From: Palaemon carinicauda
Lineage: Eukaryota; Arthropoda; Malacostraca; Decapoda; Palaemonidae
NCBI RefSeq assembly: GCF_036898095.1
Contig: NC_090728.1
Span: 84,464,219-84,528,218 of the forward strand
Direction of reading: 5' to 3'
Length of the DNA: 64,000 bases
Shown: positions 11,602 to 23,040 of the stretch, one piece after another
How positions within the stretch are numbered: position 1 is the stretch's first letter
How the letters are laid out: every line of letters starts with the position of its first letter
Notes under the pieces: generated by a model
Told to the model about the DNA's origin: nothing
What the model saw: only the letters and a program-made list of their open reading frames with translations
Databases searched by the model: none
Program-made: the position numbers and the translations under genes

Positions 11602-12540
11602 CAGTCAAGAAAAGGTTTGGGATCTCGAAAGACAGTATCGACTTTATAGAAGAATACAAGTCAAAATCAACCAGAAGACAATATGAATCGTCTTGGAAGA
11701 AGTGGGTCTCTTTTATTAAAGCAAAAAAGCCGACAGAAATCTCGATAGACTTCTGCCTGTTCTTTTTCATCCACCTTCACGAACAAGGTTTGGCTTCCAC
11801 CATGATAACTACGTGTAAGTCAGCTTTGACTAGACCTCTTCTATACGCCTTCCAGGTAGACCTGTCGAACGAAATCTTCAACAAGATTCTGAAGGCATGT
11901 GCTAGACTTAAACCTGCAGCCCCTCCAAAGCCCATTTCATGGTCCTTTGACAAAGTCTTGCGCTATGCTTCGAACTTGAACAATGAAGATTGCTTCCTAA
12001 AGGATCTAACACAGAAAGTGATATTCTTGTTCACTATGGCCTCAGGGGCTAGAGTTAGTGAAATAATAGCCCTATCAAGAGATGAGGGCCATATTCAGTT
12101 CACAGAAGAGGGAGAACTGAATCTTTTTTCCCGATCCTACATTTCTCGCCTAAAACGAGCTACCCACCAAAAGGTGGGGTCCTTGGAGAATCTGCCCTCT
12201 GAAGGAAGATGTCTCTCTATGTTCAGTGGTGTGTCTAAAGATTTATTTTTGAAGAACTTAAGACTTCAAGGGAGGACAGCTTTTCATAGGCGAAACCTCA
12301 GGATCAAACTTATCCCTGAAATAACTGAGGGCGAAGCTCGCCTACTTTATTCGCAGAGCGGATCCTGGCAGTAAACCCGCAGGTCATGATCCGAGAAAAA
12401 TTGCTTCCTCGCTGAACTTCTATCAGCATATGGACTTTGATAGACTCCACTCATATACAGGTTGGAAATCCTCTAGAGTTTTTTATAAACATTATGCGAA
12501 GCAAGTACATGAAATGAAACACTGTGGTGGCGGCAGGTAG
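11181..12540 (+). pseudogene. Tyrosine recombinase ORF3, beta copy 1
   Basis: This frame overlaps the end of ORF2 by about 420 nt and then encodes the recombinase: KKRFGISKDSIDFIEEYKSK (DNA-binding N-terminal region), ASGARVSEIIALSR with the first catalytic Arg, and, after a frameshift near 12125, HDPRK and KHYAKQV with the catalytic His, Arg and Tyr. It would integrate circular element DNA. A TAA at 12372-12374 ends the shifted frame, and the catalytic C-terminus is read in another frame. It is inactive as it stands. Confidence 0.8.
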
Positions 12541-13288
12541 TGTTATAAAACCTGTCGTCTAGTGCTGCGATGAACAGTGAACTGTTTGGGACTTTATAGT
12601 GAAAGGGTGAAAAAGTGTTAACACCTTTAAGTGTAATACCTTTTATTAAGGGTCACCCTGGTGTCCCTTGGACTGTTCTTTATATGTGTGGAATCTAACC
12701 AATAACACCAGTGCCGTGTGTACATTCGTACGTAGTGTTTGAACATATCCAACATCCAAGTGAAATTATCTTAATAATTTTGCAAAATCTTTGAGTGGCC
12801 TTACTAATATATATTTCTTCCCTTACAGGTGATAAATATATGTGTACTTTAAGAATGTTGTTTATGTAATAAAGGATTCTATTTTAATACATTCCTTGTT
12901 GTATTTATTTTTGTCTATACAAATGAATACTAAAAATGTATTTGCGTCTTATTCACCCCACAAGTAGTCGAATAAAACTAGCCAGAGTCTTTTAATTATT
13001 TTCCTAACATAAAATACTTGAAGTTGCTTCTATGTGTGAACATGCTTGTGGTAAATTAATTCCACTTTGTTTTCACGAATACAAAACCTTGTCGCTTCTA
13101 TAGTCAGTGTTGACAGATTCTCTGCAATGGGCAGGAAGCCCTAAGTTAGTTCTAAACTTAGCGGATAGGACGAATAACGGTAGCGTCATATATTTATGTG
13201 GTCTGGGTGACCATATAGAAGCTGAATCAAGGTAAAGGCACTTATGCAAACCCACAGATATAGTACTTTCAAGTAATTCTCTGGTAAA
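12541..13288 (+). other. 3' region of DIRS beta copy 1
   Basis: Non-coding, AT-rich sequence homologous to the 3' regions of the other beta copies. An AATAAA at 12868-12873 lies at the position conserved in all copies, roughly 420 nt before the internal complementary region. No gene is seen. Confidence 0.7.
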
Positions 13289-13381
13289 CTTCCATCAGGA
13301 CGACATGGCTGATCCCAAAAAAACGGATTTGAGCAAAGCGAAAAATCTATTTTTGGGTGATATGGCAATGTCGTCCTGATG
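13289..13381. repeat. Internal complementary region, beta copy 1
   Basis: The first half is the reverse complement of the beta left end and the second half is the reverse complement of the right end, joined at a run of A7. Its outer arms (ATCAGGACGACATGG and a slightly mutated complement) also pair with each other. This is the circularisation template known from DIRS-1. Confidence 0.85.
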
Positions 13382-13469
13382 AACCCACCCTCCTTTCTAG
13401 AAAAGGAGTATACGTATATGTAACAAATCCCCACCCGAAACTACTCTATCTGTACCCATCCATGCTTAA

Positions 13470-13809
13470 TTGCAACAAGGAATGAGTTACGCTGTAGTAG
13501 TACGTAAAAGGGGATCCACCGGGTAACCTTCAATTTCGCCACTCTTCCCCCTCAGAGCAAAAACTCTTCGGGGTGAAGATTGCCTTGTGTCGTATCAAGA
13601 AATACGTCCCCTGATATTATGCGATATCCTTAAGAATTTTCTTAAGGATACTCCTGCCAGGAGTTAGAATTCTGGAGACCTGTGGTCAATTCTCTGGGAG
13701 TATCGCTGTAGACAAATATCCCTTAGAAAGCTTCCTAAAGGAACCTTCCATCAGGACGACATGGCCATATCCCAAAAATAGATTTTTTGCTTTGCTCAAA
13801 ATCCGTTTT
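13470..13809. repeat. Right inverted terminal repeat, beta copy 1
   Basis: This repeat is homologous to the right repeats at 29955-30339 and 39854-40236. It contains a perfect 11-bp stem (13626-13636 with 13641-13651, loop ATTT), the TTAGAATTCT block and CATCAGGACGACATGG, then the 43-bp right-only extension ending CCG and T5. The matching left repeat is absent from this copy. Confidence 0.85.
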
Positions 13810-13834
13810 TACTTTGTTAGCCTCACATTTAGTT

Positions 13835-14440
13835 GTGAAATTGGTTTACTAGCCTACACTTTGGGTATTGTTTTGGCTTTTGGCCCATTCGACTGTATGG
13901 TCAGTCTTATTTTGCCGTCATCTATACTGGCCTATGCTTTGGCTATTGTTTGGCTTTAGCTCATGCGACTGTATGGCCAGTCTTTTTTGCAGTCATCTTT
14001 ACTAGCCTTCTTTGACTATTGTTTTCTTTTGGCCCATTCGACTGTATGGTCAGTCTTTTTATTGTTGTCTTTACTAGCCTAAGCTTTGACTATTGTTTTG
14101 GCTTTCGCCCCATTTGATTGTAACCTCAGTCATTATTTTTGCCGTCGTCTTTACTAGCCTATGTTTTGGCTTTTGGCCTATTCGACTGTATGGTCAGTCT
14201 CTTTTGCCGTCTTCTTTACTAGTCTATGCTTTAGCTATTGGTTGGCTTTGACCCATTCGTTTGTATGGTCAGTCATTTTTGCTGTCGTCTTTGCTAGCCT
14301 ATGCTTTGGTTATTGTTTTGGCATTTGACCCTTTCGACTGTATGGTCAGTCTTTTCTACCGTGGTCTTTATTAGCCTATGCTTTGACTATTGTTTGGCTT
14401 TTGGCCCGTTCAACTTTATGGTCAGTCGATTTTCACTATT
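13835..14440. repeat. About 76-bp minisatellite, eight units
   Basis: Roughly eight diverged units of 70-80 bp follow one another, each containing versions of CGACTGTATGGTCAGTC and TTACTAGCCTATGCTTTGG. The array starts within about 25 bp of the right end of DIRS beta copy 1, so the element probably landed in or beside it. Small ORFs across it are by-products. Confidence 0.85.
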
Positions 14441-14536
14441 TTACTGTTATCATTTGACTGTTGCTTATAACTTTTTGAAATTTACTTATGATCCATATTG
14501 AAGTTTATAATTTAGCTAGGGAATTATATTTCAATA

Positions 14537-16334
14537 TATGGAGAGTTTTTTATGTGTTCTGAGTGGGAACTTAGTCTGGGAAAGTCTCCTTATAACAGTT
14601 ACATAAAGTTCAACAGGGGAGGATATGAGCACTTACTCTCGGGGCACAAACACCCTGCTAATACTTTACTGTCACAATTCACTAACCATTACTCTTAAAT
14701 ACAAAAGGGGGAAATTTTACTGTCCAGAGGCCGGAGAACTCCACACGTAGAATAAGAAACAATTTACGGCCTACTCTAGCTTTGTCAGGTCTATAGTCAT
14801 CTCATTCTCAGGCTCTATTCCGGCTCCGTCCCAGCTACCCCAATGAGATGCTGGACAGGTATTTTACGTTAATGTAATTAGACAAAATCCAAAATGGGAG
14901 CAGTGATGTAAAGTAGTTTAAAAGTTTAAAGATAAGAATCTTTACCTTCGAAGCAAATATATTAATGCAAAGTTCCTCGCTGTTATCACCTATAGACTTA
15001 CTTAGGTTTACTCTTTAAATATTCCTAGTTTAAACATTAAATAAATGAGGGAGCAAAAAATACTAAAGAGGTTTAATTAACCTAATATTGATTTATTCAC
15101 AAATTTACATTAAAAGAAAACGGACATCTTAACAACACAAAAATGGAATAATAAAAGGAATGCAAATTAAAAGCAATTCAAAATAATAAAAATGATGGGT
15201 TAGACACGTGGTCTGCAACAATCAAATATCAAAATGGGGTCAGGCACATGGCCCACGTGACCCAGAGACTTTGCTCGTCTCAAACCAGAAATTAATATCC
15301 AAGAAAAATATATACACACAATCCCACCGCACACAGTCCGAATAGTGTAAAAGCCAGGTTCCCTATCAAGTTAAAATTAGTCTAAGCTAAATAATGGGGG
15401 AATAACTATAGCCATTGATGTAGTACCTGCACTCATTTGAAGATTAGTCCTATGCCCGTGATAGCTGTTGACCTGGTCGCACTTTGCACTTTGCACTCTT
15501 GCCTGGCTCACCCCAAGAATCCTCGTTTGTGGTAATTAAGGTTTCCCAGGTTCCACTCCTTCACTGTCTCCAGCCGGCAGCCACAGGACTCCTTGGTGAG
15601 TCACGTTTTGGAAGAGGGGGATGGGGGTGAGCCAGAGGTGCACGGATTAACTGACCGGGCCGGTCAGTCGGTCACGACAGCTTCTTGATGAATGGGGCCG
15701 ACGCTAAGGTCGAAGATATCACCTGGGTTCACCTTGCCAAACAAGTGACGGTCATGATGCGCGCGGTAATCCATTGGGGGTGCCATATCGGGACTTCAGG
15801 ACAGGGCAATATATTGTTGCAAGGAGTGCAGAGGAGGCAGGATTTTGTACTAAATACTTTAGAGAAATCTTGCTGCTCTAAGGGAGTTTATATATACAGC
15901 AACCCTACCTATTCTGGCTTGCTAAAAAATAATATTCTAAATGATTAATTAGCAATGGACTGGTGCGATGGGCATACATCTTAAAATTAACAAACCTTAA
16001 TTGGTATTGAGAAATATAAGATGCATTAATTTAGCAGTATTGGAATTTATATAAAAAATGCAGTTTAGGAATTTAATCTCGACCCACGTAGTTTAAGGAA
16101 AGAACCAACATACGCCGGGGTTACTACTAAGGCCCTCTGTTGTGCGTATCTACGCTGTGACGTCACGAGCATGGCGTGCGCCACTGTCAACAAGTTTAAG
16201 TTTAGATTAGTCCTCCCTATGTTTCGTTAAAGAAAATTGAATGTAGAAGAGAACATTTAAGGGGTAGCTATAGTATTAGTAAAAGAGAGCTAAAAATACG
16301 ATTGAAAGAAGAAGAGTGAAGAAAATTCTTCACA
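14537..16334 (-). repeat. 3' LTR (left copy)
   Basis: In plus-strand terms it begins TATGGAG (the right LTR begins TGTGGAG, so the terminal TG is mutated here) and ends TTCACA. An 18-bp palindrome, GTGAAGAAAATTCTTCAC, sits at the inner end (16316-16333). From about 15720 to the end it is almost identical to the right LTR, whereas 15480-15720 is strongly diverged. Short ORFs inside are not meaningful. Confidence 0.9.
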
Positions 16335-16751
16335 CCCTGAGGATAAAGGGGAGAAAAAAGGGAGAGGGGTTAGTTCCGGCAAATGTGATTCAACTACTGT
16401 ACTTGTTAGTATGAGCGAGATAAGGTTACTGGCTGAATGATGAGTGAAGTCGTTCTTCACATCAACGTCCGTTTAAAGTTAACAAAACGATATTAACGTT
16501 AATTAAAATCAATCGAGTTAAAAGTTATGCTTTCATGTGAATTTGAGGAAAATTGAACCTGCAGGCAATGCTTCACGGAAGCGTTAAGAAAAGTAAACAA
16601 TCAGTGTTAACTTTAAGCGTACGATGTAATGGTAATTAAATGATTAAAAATACTCAATTCTTCCCACCCTAGGGGTACGGATAGAGCAAAGAAAACGTAA
16701 GCCAATATCAGTCGAGGTCAGCAACAAGTCCGGCCAATGTTAAATTCAAAA

Positions 16752-18269
16752 TTATGAGGGTGAATCCCAATCCAAGTCTGACACCCAACGTTTTACATGA
16801 AATGTTTTTACAAAGAAAATTACTGGCGTAATGAAAACTTTGTGTTCGTCGAGTGGCAAAAGGAGAAAAGTGACTTCCTTCTCGGCGTTAAAATGTGAAC
16901 AGTTATTTGACACTAGCATGAATGACAATTCGAGACAAACTAGGTCCATGGGGACGTCGTATTTCTGACAGTGAGAGTCTTGGATGTCGTCTTTAATGAA
17001 AACGTTTGCAAGGGGAACATTGGAAACAAAACTTATATTCAGCACGAGCTGAAGGATGTCAGGGGGATTGTAATAAAATGAAAAATTGTCAAGGCAAAAA
17101 TTGAATTTACGTTTTAAAGTTAAAGCAAGGGATTGACCGAAAAAATGTTGCTGAATGACGTGGCAAAAATAATAAAGGCTTACAGTTGAGCCATATAAAA
17201 GTGAATTAAAATAATGAATGATGTTCAATGTACCGTTATCCTTAAGCAAGGTGAATCGTAAACAGGCTCTAATCTCCGGTGCTAGGTCTACATGTGTGAC
17301 CTTCGCTAAATCCGCCATCAGTGCAAAGGGACCCTTTATGACTGCTGGGGTCTTTAGGTTTCGATCACGCAGCTCGTTCTGAGAGCGGGTTTCAAATTTT
17401 GACTTGGATATTTTAGCGTCAACACGGGTTGGAGCGGAAGTTACGGGCTTAAGAACTGGACAGTCAGGCAACGTGAGCACTGGTCCATGGGATGGTACGA
17501 CTTTAATGATTGAATCAACAACCGGTACAAGCCTCTGCTGGCCATCACGCACACGGTTAAGTTGTGTGGTATCTGCGCTACTACTTGGGGGGTCCATGAC
17601 AAGACAATGAATGGTATTTCCTCCGTGACGGACTGTCACCGGCGGCAAAGACAAAGGGGGTTGACGGCTATCAAACGCTGGTGGCTTAAGGTTTGGAGAT
17701 GAGGACAGAGTAGGTGGGGCTGACACAAAATTACTAATCGTATGCCGTGTTGGCAACATAGTATTGAAATGTGAAGATTTTACAGGTTGAAGAATTGAGA
17801 CAAAATTACGAACACTGTGCTTGACTGCCGATACGTTAGAAGTAACAATTAGGGGACGTGTCACTGAAGGTGTTGCACTCGAAGAAGAACAAGATTGTTT
17901 AGGTTTAATAAGTAAATTAGGATGAGCCATGAGGCTATTAAAGGCAATTTCAACTTTACTTGAACAGGCAGCAAGCACGGGATAATTTAATTTGACTATG
18001 GGATGGTCGTAATGGCGTCTCCAAAAATTCTTGTAATCGCAAAGTTCGTCTCTTACTTTACCAATAAGGGTTTTAAAATGACTTACGGCTTCTGGACCCA
18101 TGCTGGGAAAATCTACAGAAGCAAGAGCATGAAGAGCTAGGTCTGCGTCCTCACAAACAAAGTTGAATGTCAATTCCTGCTCCATAAGCCTAGCGTTAAT
18201 CTCCTCGGGGCTAAGCGTTTCCGCCTTAGGCGGTGGAGGGTTGTTTACGTTAAACATGAAGTCCGCCAT
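16752..18269 (-). CDS. Gag-like protein of the LTR element (uncharacterised)
   Basis: An open frame of about 505 codons from an ATG in good context (AAGATGGCG) at 18269; an in-frame upstream ATG at 18314 is possible. The N-terminus is Pro-rich (NNPPPPKAE), followed by a probably helical region with conserved-looking aromatic residues (FWRRHYDHPIVKLNY), then a long Ser/Pro/Thr-rich middle and a hydrophobic C-terminal third. I see no CCHC knuckle, protease or polymerase motif. Its place directly downstream of the primer site and leader argues for gag, but I do not recognise the family. It is intact, unlike most ORFs in the window. Confidence 0.55.
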   Translation of the reverse strand: MADFMFNVNNPPPPKAETLSPEEINARLMEQELTFNFVCEDADLALHALASVDFPSMGPEAVSHFKTLIGKVRDELCDYKNFWRRHYDHPIVKLNYPVLAACSSKVEIAFNSLMAHPNLLIKPKQSCSSSSATPSVTRPLIVTSNVSAVKHSVRNFVSILQPVKSSHFNTMLPTRHTISNFVSAPPTLSSSPNLKPPAFDSRQPPLSLPPVTVRHGGNTIHCLVMDPPSSSADTTQLNRVRDGQQRLVPVVDSIIKVVPSHGPVLTLPDCPVLKPVTSAPTRVDAKISKSKFETRSQNELRDRNLKTPAVIKGPFALMADLAKVTHVDLAPEIRACLRFTLLKDNGTLNIIHYFNSLLYGSTVSLYYFCHVIQQHFFGQSLALTLKRKFNFCLDNFSFYYNPPDILQLVLNISFVSNVPLANVFIKDDIQDSHCQKYDVPMDLVCLELSFMLVSNNCSHFNAEKEVTFLLLPLDEHKVFITPVIFFVKTFHVKRWVSDLDWDSPS

Positions 18270-19305
18270 CTTGGAATGACCACGTTTGATGAACGGACTC
18301 GTAAAACAAAACAAGGGATAGCTGAATTTTCAAAGGAATGTAAAAATGAAACTTTACACATTTACTAGCGTGACAATTGAATATTTAAATTTACTTATGG
18401 TGAAGGAAAAATTGTTTAAATGATAAATCAAAATGTAAATCACAAAATTACTTTCAAAGTGACCGGGTCCAGCAAAGCAGACGATGCCCAGGTAACGTGA
18501 CTTTAGACTTCACTAAACAGAATTATTTACGCACGTGGCGATAATGACTAATTAAGTTATTTATGAGAAGCAAAACATATGAGAAAGTGCTAGGGCTTAT
18601 AAATGCAAAGATTTAGGTTAAAAGTTAAAATAACAGGTCGAGACTGACACTGTTGTGACGATTTCACAATTACGGGCGCACTAAGGCGACCACTGAACTA
18701 CTCAAAATGTAGATAGGCGCACTAGGCAACGACTTAGCTTTTAAAGTGCACTCTCGTGGAGGCTAAACAAAAATGAGATTTCCCTCACGCGGAGGTAAAA
18801 TAAAAATATCCTCGCTAAAGGACAAAAACAATATCTCCTCGCTAAAGGAAATTAAATGAACTACACGCAGTATTTTACTTACGGTAGAAAACAATTACGC
18901 ACCCTTAATTTGGGTTGTAAACAAGATCCGCCATCTCGGAACAAACACGTGGAATGAAACGGACTTGGTGTTAAGTTTCTACGTTACTCGTAAGAAGACT
19001 TAAAATTATGTTGCGCCAATTCGCTCTTTAGGACAAGGACATGTGCTAGGTATACGGGGACGTTAGTTAGAAAGGTTAAGGTTGGTTAGGGAAGGTAAAC
19101 GACACAAAGGAAGGTAGACCAAGGTACAAAATGTTACAAACTAGATGCTTATTTAGCAAAATTAGTTGACAGAACGAGTACACCGGCGCTCTAGCTGAGC
19201 AGTAAACACGGGTGTCTGAACAACAAAAACCTTAGTTCAAGTAGCTTAGAACTTTCTGGCATATGTGGATTCCGCCACAACACGTGGGTGAACGGATCCG
19301 AGACA
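18258..19305. repeat. Three diverged copies of a leader motif in the LTR element
   Basis: Related segments at about 18258-18300, 18927-18966 and 19268-19305 each contain a CCGCCA core followed by a CACG-containing block and a GGA motif. On the minus strand the first two contain ATGGCGGA; the first is the gag-like start and the second opens an 8-codon ORF. The rest of 18315-19566 is non-coding leader. Confidence 0.5.
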
Positions 19306-19566
19306 AAGTGAAGTTCCTACGACAAATTCTAGTCATTCTGTAGAGAACATTCTTGCAACAAATTAACCTGGTTACGTAGTTCTTTCCTTAAACACGTGGT
19401 CGATACAAAAAGATCATGATGATTACAAATTTCTCTTCCCAATTAAAGTCTGGGCCTTACACATTCGACAAACTGGCTGGTGTGTGTGGGTAAGTGATAT
19501 ACGAGTTACTATATGCTTAATCAAGCTGATTACTTACGTTAATGCTTCACAAGTCAAAAGGTAAAA

Positions 19567-19585
19567 GATCCGGTTCGAAGGACCA
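19567..19585 (-). promoter_or_regulatory. Primer binding site, tRNA-Tyr-like
   Basis: Read on the minus strand, TGGTCCTTCGAACCGGATC begins 5 nt after the LTR end. It complements the 3' end of metazoan tRNA-Tyr (which ends ...CCGGCTCGAAGGACCA, from general knowledge) with about two mismatches. It should prime minus-strand DNA synthesis, and it sets the direction of the element. Confidence 0.75.
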
Positions 19586-19590
19586 ACTCG

Positions 19591-21385
19591 TGTGGAGAAT
19601 TTTTTATGTTATGTTCTGAGTGGGAAATTAGTCCGGGAAAGTCTCCTTATAACAGTTACATAAAGTTTAACAGGGGAGGATATGAGCACTTACTCTCGGG
19701 GCACAAACACCCTGCTAATACTTTACTGTCACAATTCACTAACCATCACTCTTAAATACAAAAGGGAAATTTACTGTCCAGAGGCCGGAGAACTCCACAC
19801 GTAGAATTAGCAATAATTTATGGCCTACTCTAGCTTTGTCAGGTCTATAGTCATCTCATTCTCAGGCTCTGTTCCGGCTCCGTCCCAGCTACCCCAATGA
19901 GATGCTGGACAGGTATTTTACGTTAATGTAATTAGACAAAATCCAAAATGTGAGCAGTGATGTAAAGTAGTTTGAAAGTTTAAAGATAAGGATCTTCACC
20001 TTCGAAGCAAATATATTAATGCAAAGTTCCTCGCTGTTACCACCTATAGACTTACTTAGGTTTACTCTTCAAATATTCCCAGTTTAAACATTAAATAAAT
20101 GAGGGAGCAAAAATACTAAAGAGATTTAATTAACCTAAAATTGATTTATTTCACAAATTTACATTAAAAGAAAACGGACATCTTAACAACACAAAAAATG
20201 GTATCAAAAGAAATGCAATTCAAATAATGAAAAATAGTTGATTAGACATTTGGTCTACAATAATCAATAATCAAAATTGGGTCGGACACGTGGCCTATGT
20301 GACCCAGAGACTGTGTTAGTCTCAAAAGGCAAAAAAAATGTATAGAAAAAATATATACACACAATCCCACCGCACACAGTCCGAATGGTGTAAAAGCCAG
20401 GTTCCCTATCAAGTTAAAATTAGTCTAAGCTAAATAATAGGGGAAAACTAAATGGCCATTGATGTAGTACCTGCACTCCTTTGAAGATTAGTCCTATACC
20501 CGTGATGGCTGTTGACCTGGACGTCCCACTAATTGGCACTTTGCACTCTTGCCTGGCTCACCCCAAAATTTCTCACTTTGGCTGCAACTATGGTACACCA
20601 GGGTCCTCTTCTTCTCAATCTCTCCGACCGGCAGCAATATTTTGCGAGTCGAGTTTTGGGAGAGAGAGAGGGGGGGGGGGGTGAGCCAGAGGTGCACGGG
20701 TTCACTGACCAGGCAGGTCAGTCGTCCAGGCCGGCTTCTGTTCGAATGGGGCCGACGCTAAGGTCAAAGATATCACCTGGCTTCACCTTGCCAAACAAGT
20801 GACGGTCATGATGCGCGCGGTAATCCATTGGGGGTGCCATATCGGGACTTCAGGACAGGGCAATATATTGTTGCAAGGAGTGCAGAGGCAGGATTTTGTA
20901 CTAAATACTTTAGAGAAATCTTGCTGCTCTAAGGGAGTTTATATATACAGCAACCCTACCTATTCTGGCTTGCTAAAAAATAATATTCTAAATGATTAAT
21001 TAGCAATGGACTGGTGCGATGGGCATACATCTTAAAATTAACAAACCTTAATTGGTATTGAGAAATATAAGATGCATTAATTTAGCAGTATTGGAATTTA
21101 TATAAAAAATGCAGTTTAGGAATTTAATCTCGACCCACGTAGTTTAAGGAAAGAACCAACATACGCCGGGGTTACTACTAAGGCCCTCTGTTGTGCGTAT
21201 CTACGCTGTGACGTCACGAGCATGGCGTGCGTCACTGTCAACAAGTTTAAGTTTAGATTAGTCCTCCCTATGTTTCGTTAAAGAAAATTGAATGTAGAAG
21301 AGAACATTTAAGGGGTAGCTATAGTATTAGTAAAAGAGAGCTAAAAATACGATTGAAAGAAGAAGAGTGAAGAAAATTCTTCACA
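19591..21385 (-). repeat. 5' LTR (right copy)
   Basis: In plus-strand terms it begins TGTGGAG and ends TTCACA, with the same 18-bp inner palindrome (21367-21384). It contains the promoter of the minus-strand element by position. Divergence from the left LTR is patchy: heavy between about 20500 and 20755, nearly nil from 20755 to the end. Confidence 0.9.
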
Positions 21386-21479
21386 CAATAAGCTGTATCA
21401 TGACAATCTTCTTATTCTTGGGGTATTAAAGCCAACACTTAGAAGAAGAAGATTGTGACAACCTGTAAGATTTTATATC

Positions 21480-22810
21480 ACTCCCTTAGTGGGTACAAGG
21501 GAGCTGTTACTAGAGCGTTACGTAATGCTACAGCCGCTATTGGTGTAGCTAGTCTAACTTTGATGACTGTAAAATCCAATGTTGAAACGCTACAAAATCT
21601 ATAGAACAAATATTTGGATGTATGGGAACAATATATCTCAGAGAGAGATTCTTTGAGTAATAATGAGTTTGATGTCCTTGATCAGACTGAGGCTCGATAT
21701 GAAGTTTCATATACAGAAACTAATAAATTTTTGGATGCTTTAGATCGACTACAGAGTACAGTTTCTGGAATTTCCAGTCCCATTCTGACAACAGTGTGTC
21801 AAGGTTTGCTTCCCTTAAGTAAAGATTAACAGTTTTGAAGGAAAGTTATAAGAATGGAAAACTTGGTGGGACAGTTTCCATTCATTAGTTCATGATTGTA
21901 AGGATATGGACAAAGTATTGAAAATGACACGGCTTAATTCATGTTTGAAAGGTAAAGCGTTGTTAGTTATCTCAGGATATCCGGTCACAGACCAAGATAA
22001 TGATGATGCTATTACAGCTTTAAATAATAGATTTGATAACCCAGAAAAGGTAAAAGAGACATTAGTGCTTCAATTATTCAATATGGTTAAACCTAAAAAT
22101 ATTGCTAAGAAATTAGTGCAGTTTAAGTTGGATTTCGAAAGAATTGTGAAGACTTAACACCATGTTGCTGATTTCGTCGTCCCATTGGCTTATTGCTGTT
22201 CTATTATAGAGTAAATTGCCTACCAAGGCAAAGATGTTAATTTTTCAGAAATTTCAGACTAAATATTGTACAATTCAACAGTACAGGTCTTGCCAACCAC
22301 CTTGAATATCTTGATAGGATGCCAAATAGGGGCATATTACAGTCTGATTATAAATTTCCACAGGATAGTGGTAAATCTCAATTTAAAGAACATGTGAAAT
22401 TCTCGAACCTGACACAGCAGATGTCTATAGGTAAAACTCAAATAGGAACTTACTCAGTTGAAGCAACATCATCATAAAACCAATGTTTATTATGATCATC
22501 AGAGGGTCACAGAGTCAGACGGTGTTCAAAATATGCTAATGCAACTTCCCGAAAAAGTAGGCTGATAGCTATGGGACGGTGTTCTAGATGTTTACGAATT
22601 GGGCTTAATGGCAAGTGATTGCAGCCGTTTAAATGCTTTGTTTGTAATAAGACGAATCATAATGAAGTTTTTTGTTACAGCAATTTTGGAAGCAAGTTAC
22701 AAAGCGAAGTGAAACCAAATAATACTGTGAAGTCAGGTAAGCAAGGTAACAGTACAAGCATTGAAGTTAAGAGTGTAGTTTCAAGTACAAAGAGTTCTTG
22801 ATCCAAATAT
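21480..22810 (+). pseudogene. Decayed BEL/Pao-type gag
   Basis: Three open pieces (21614-21829, 21906-22157, 22619-22801) and sequence between them translate to a BEL/Pao gag pattern: an N-terminal helical region, then the conserved segment LKGKALLVISGYPVTDQDND with ALNNRFDNPEKV typical of the DUF1759 gag domain, then a zinc knuckle CFVCNKTNHNEVFC. Stops and frame changes interrupt it throughout. The gag-only LTR element ends just upstream, so it probably inserted into the 5' part of this older element. No protease or polymerase follows before 23000. Confidence 0.65.
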
Positions 22811-22849
22811 TCTTTGGCTTTAGCTACGTCACAAATCAAAGTATCTAAT

Positions 22850-23040
22850 GATGATAATTCAATTTTAAGTATGTTCTGTCACAGGAGAGGAAGTAAAGTT
22901 AGACAAACTAAAGCAAACAAATAATAACGAGGCGAATGCATGCACAAAACCATTGCTTTATGACCCTGAAGCTCTGAATTGCTCGATATGCGTTAGCCAA
23001 GTGTTGCGTCAGATGCTGCCCATGTTTTGCTGATCTGTCA
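22850..23040. other. No recognised feature
   Basis: Sequence between the decayed BEL/Pao gag and the putative Gypsy LTR. No ORF, RNA gene or repeat could be recognised. Confidence 0.4.

Larger units (their letters stand above)
9006..13809 (+). mobile_element. DIRS retrotransposon, family beta, copy 1 (5'-truncated)
   Basis: This copy holds the gag C-terminus, reverse transcriptase, RNase H, methyltransferase-like region, tyrosine recombinase, 3' region, internal complementary region and right inverted repeat of family beta. The right end, CCG plus a T5 run at 13805-13809, is intact. The 5' side starts abruptly within gag at an ORF1-like fragment, so the left repeat, leader and two thirds of gag are missing. 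Frameshifts occur in every coding region. Confidence 0.85.
14537..21385 (-). mobile_element. LTR retrotransposon without pol (gag-only derivative)
   Basis: Two direct repeats of about 1.8 kb (14537-16334 and 19591-21385) flank 3.26 kb of internal sequence. The 5-bp sequence CAATA is found at 14532-14536 and 21386-21390 as a target duplication. A tRNA-Tyr-like primer site lies 5 nt inside the right LTR on the minus strand, which fixes the orientation as minus. The only substantial ORF is gag-like; protease, reverse transcriptase, RNase H and integrase are absent, and there is no clear polypurine tract next to the left LTR. It must depend on enzymes supplied in trans. Superfamily not settled; BEL/Pao or Gypsy are possible. 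Confidence 0.85.

Noticed and set aside
15685..15948. 87-residue ORF inside the LTR, repeated in the other LTR
   Set aside because: Present twice only because the LTRs are repeats, frame differs upstream, and no domain is seen.
19567..19590. tRNA-like sequence
   Set aside because: Only the 3' end of tRNA-Tyr is matched and there is no cloverleaf; it is a primer binding site.
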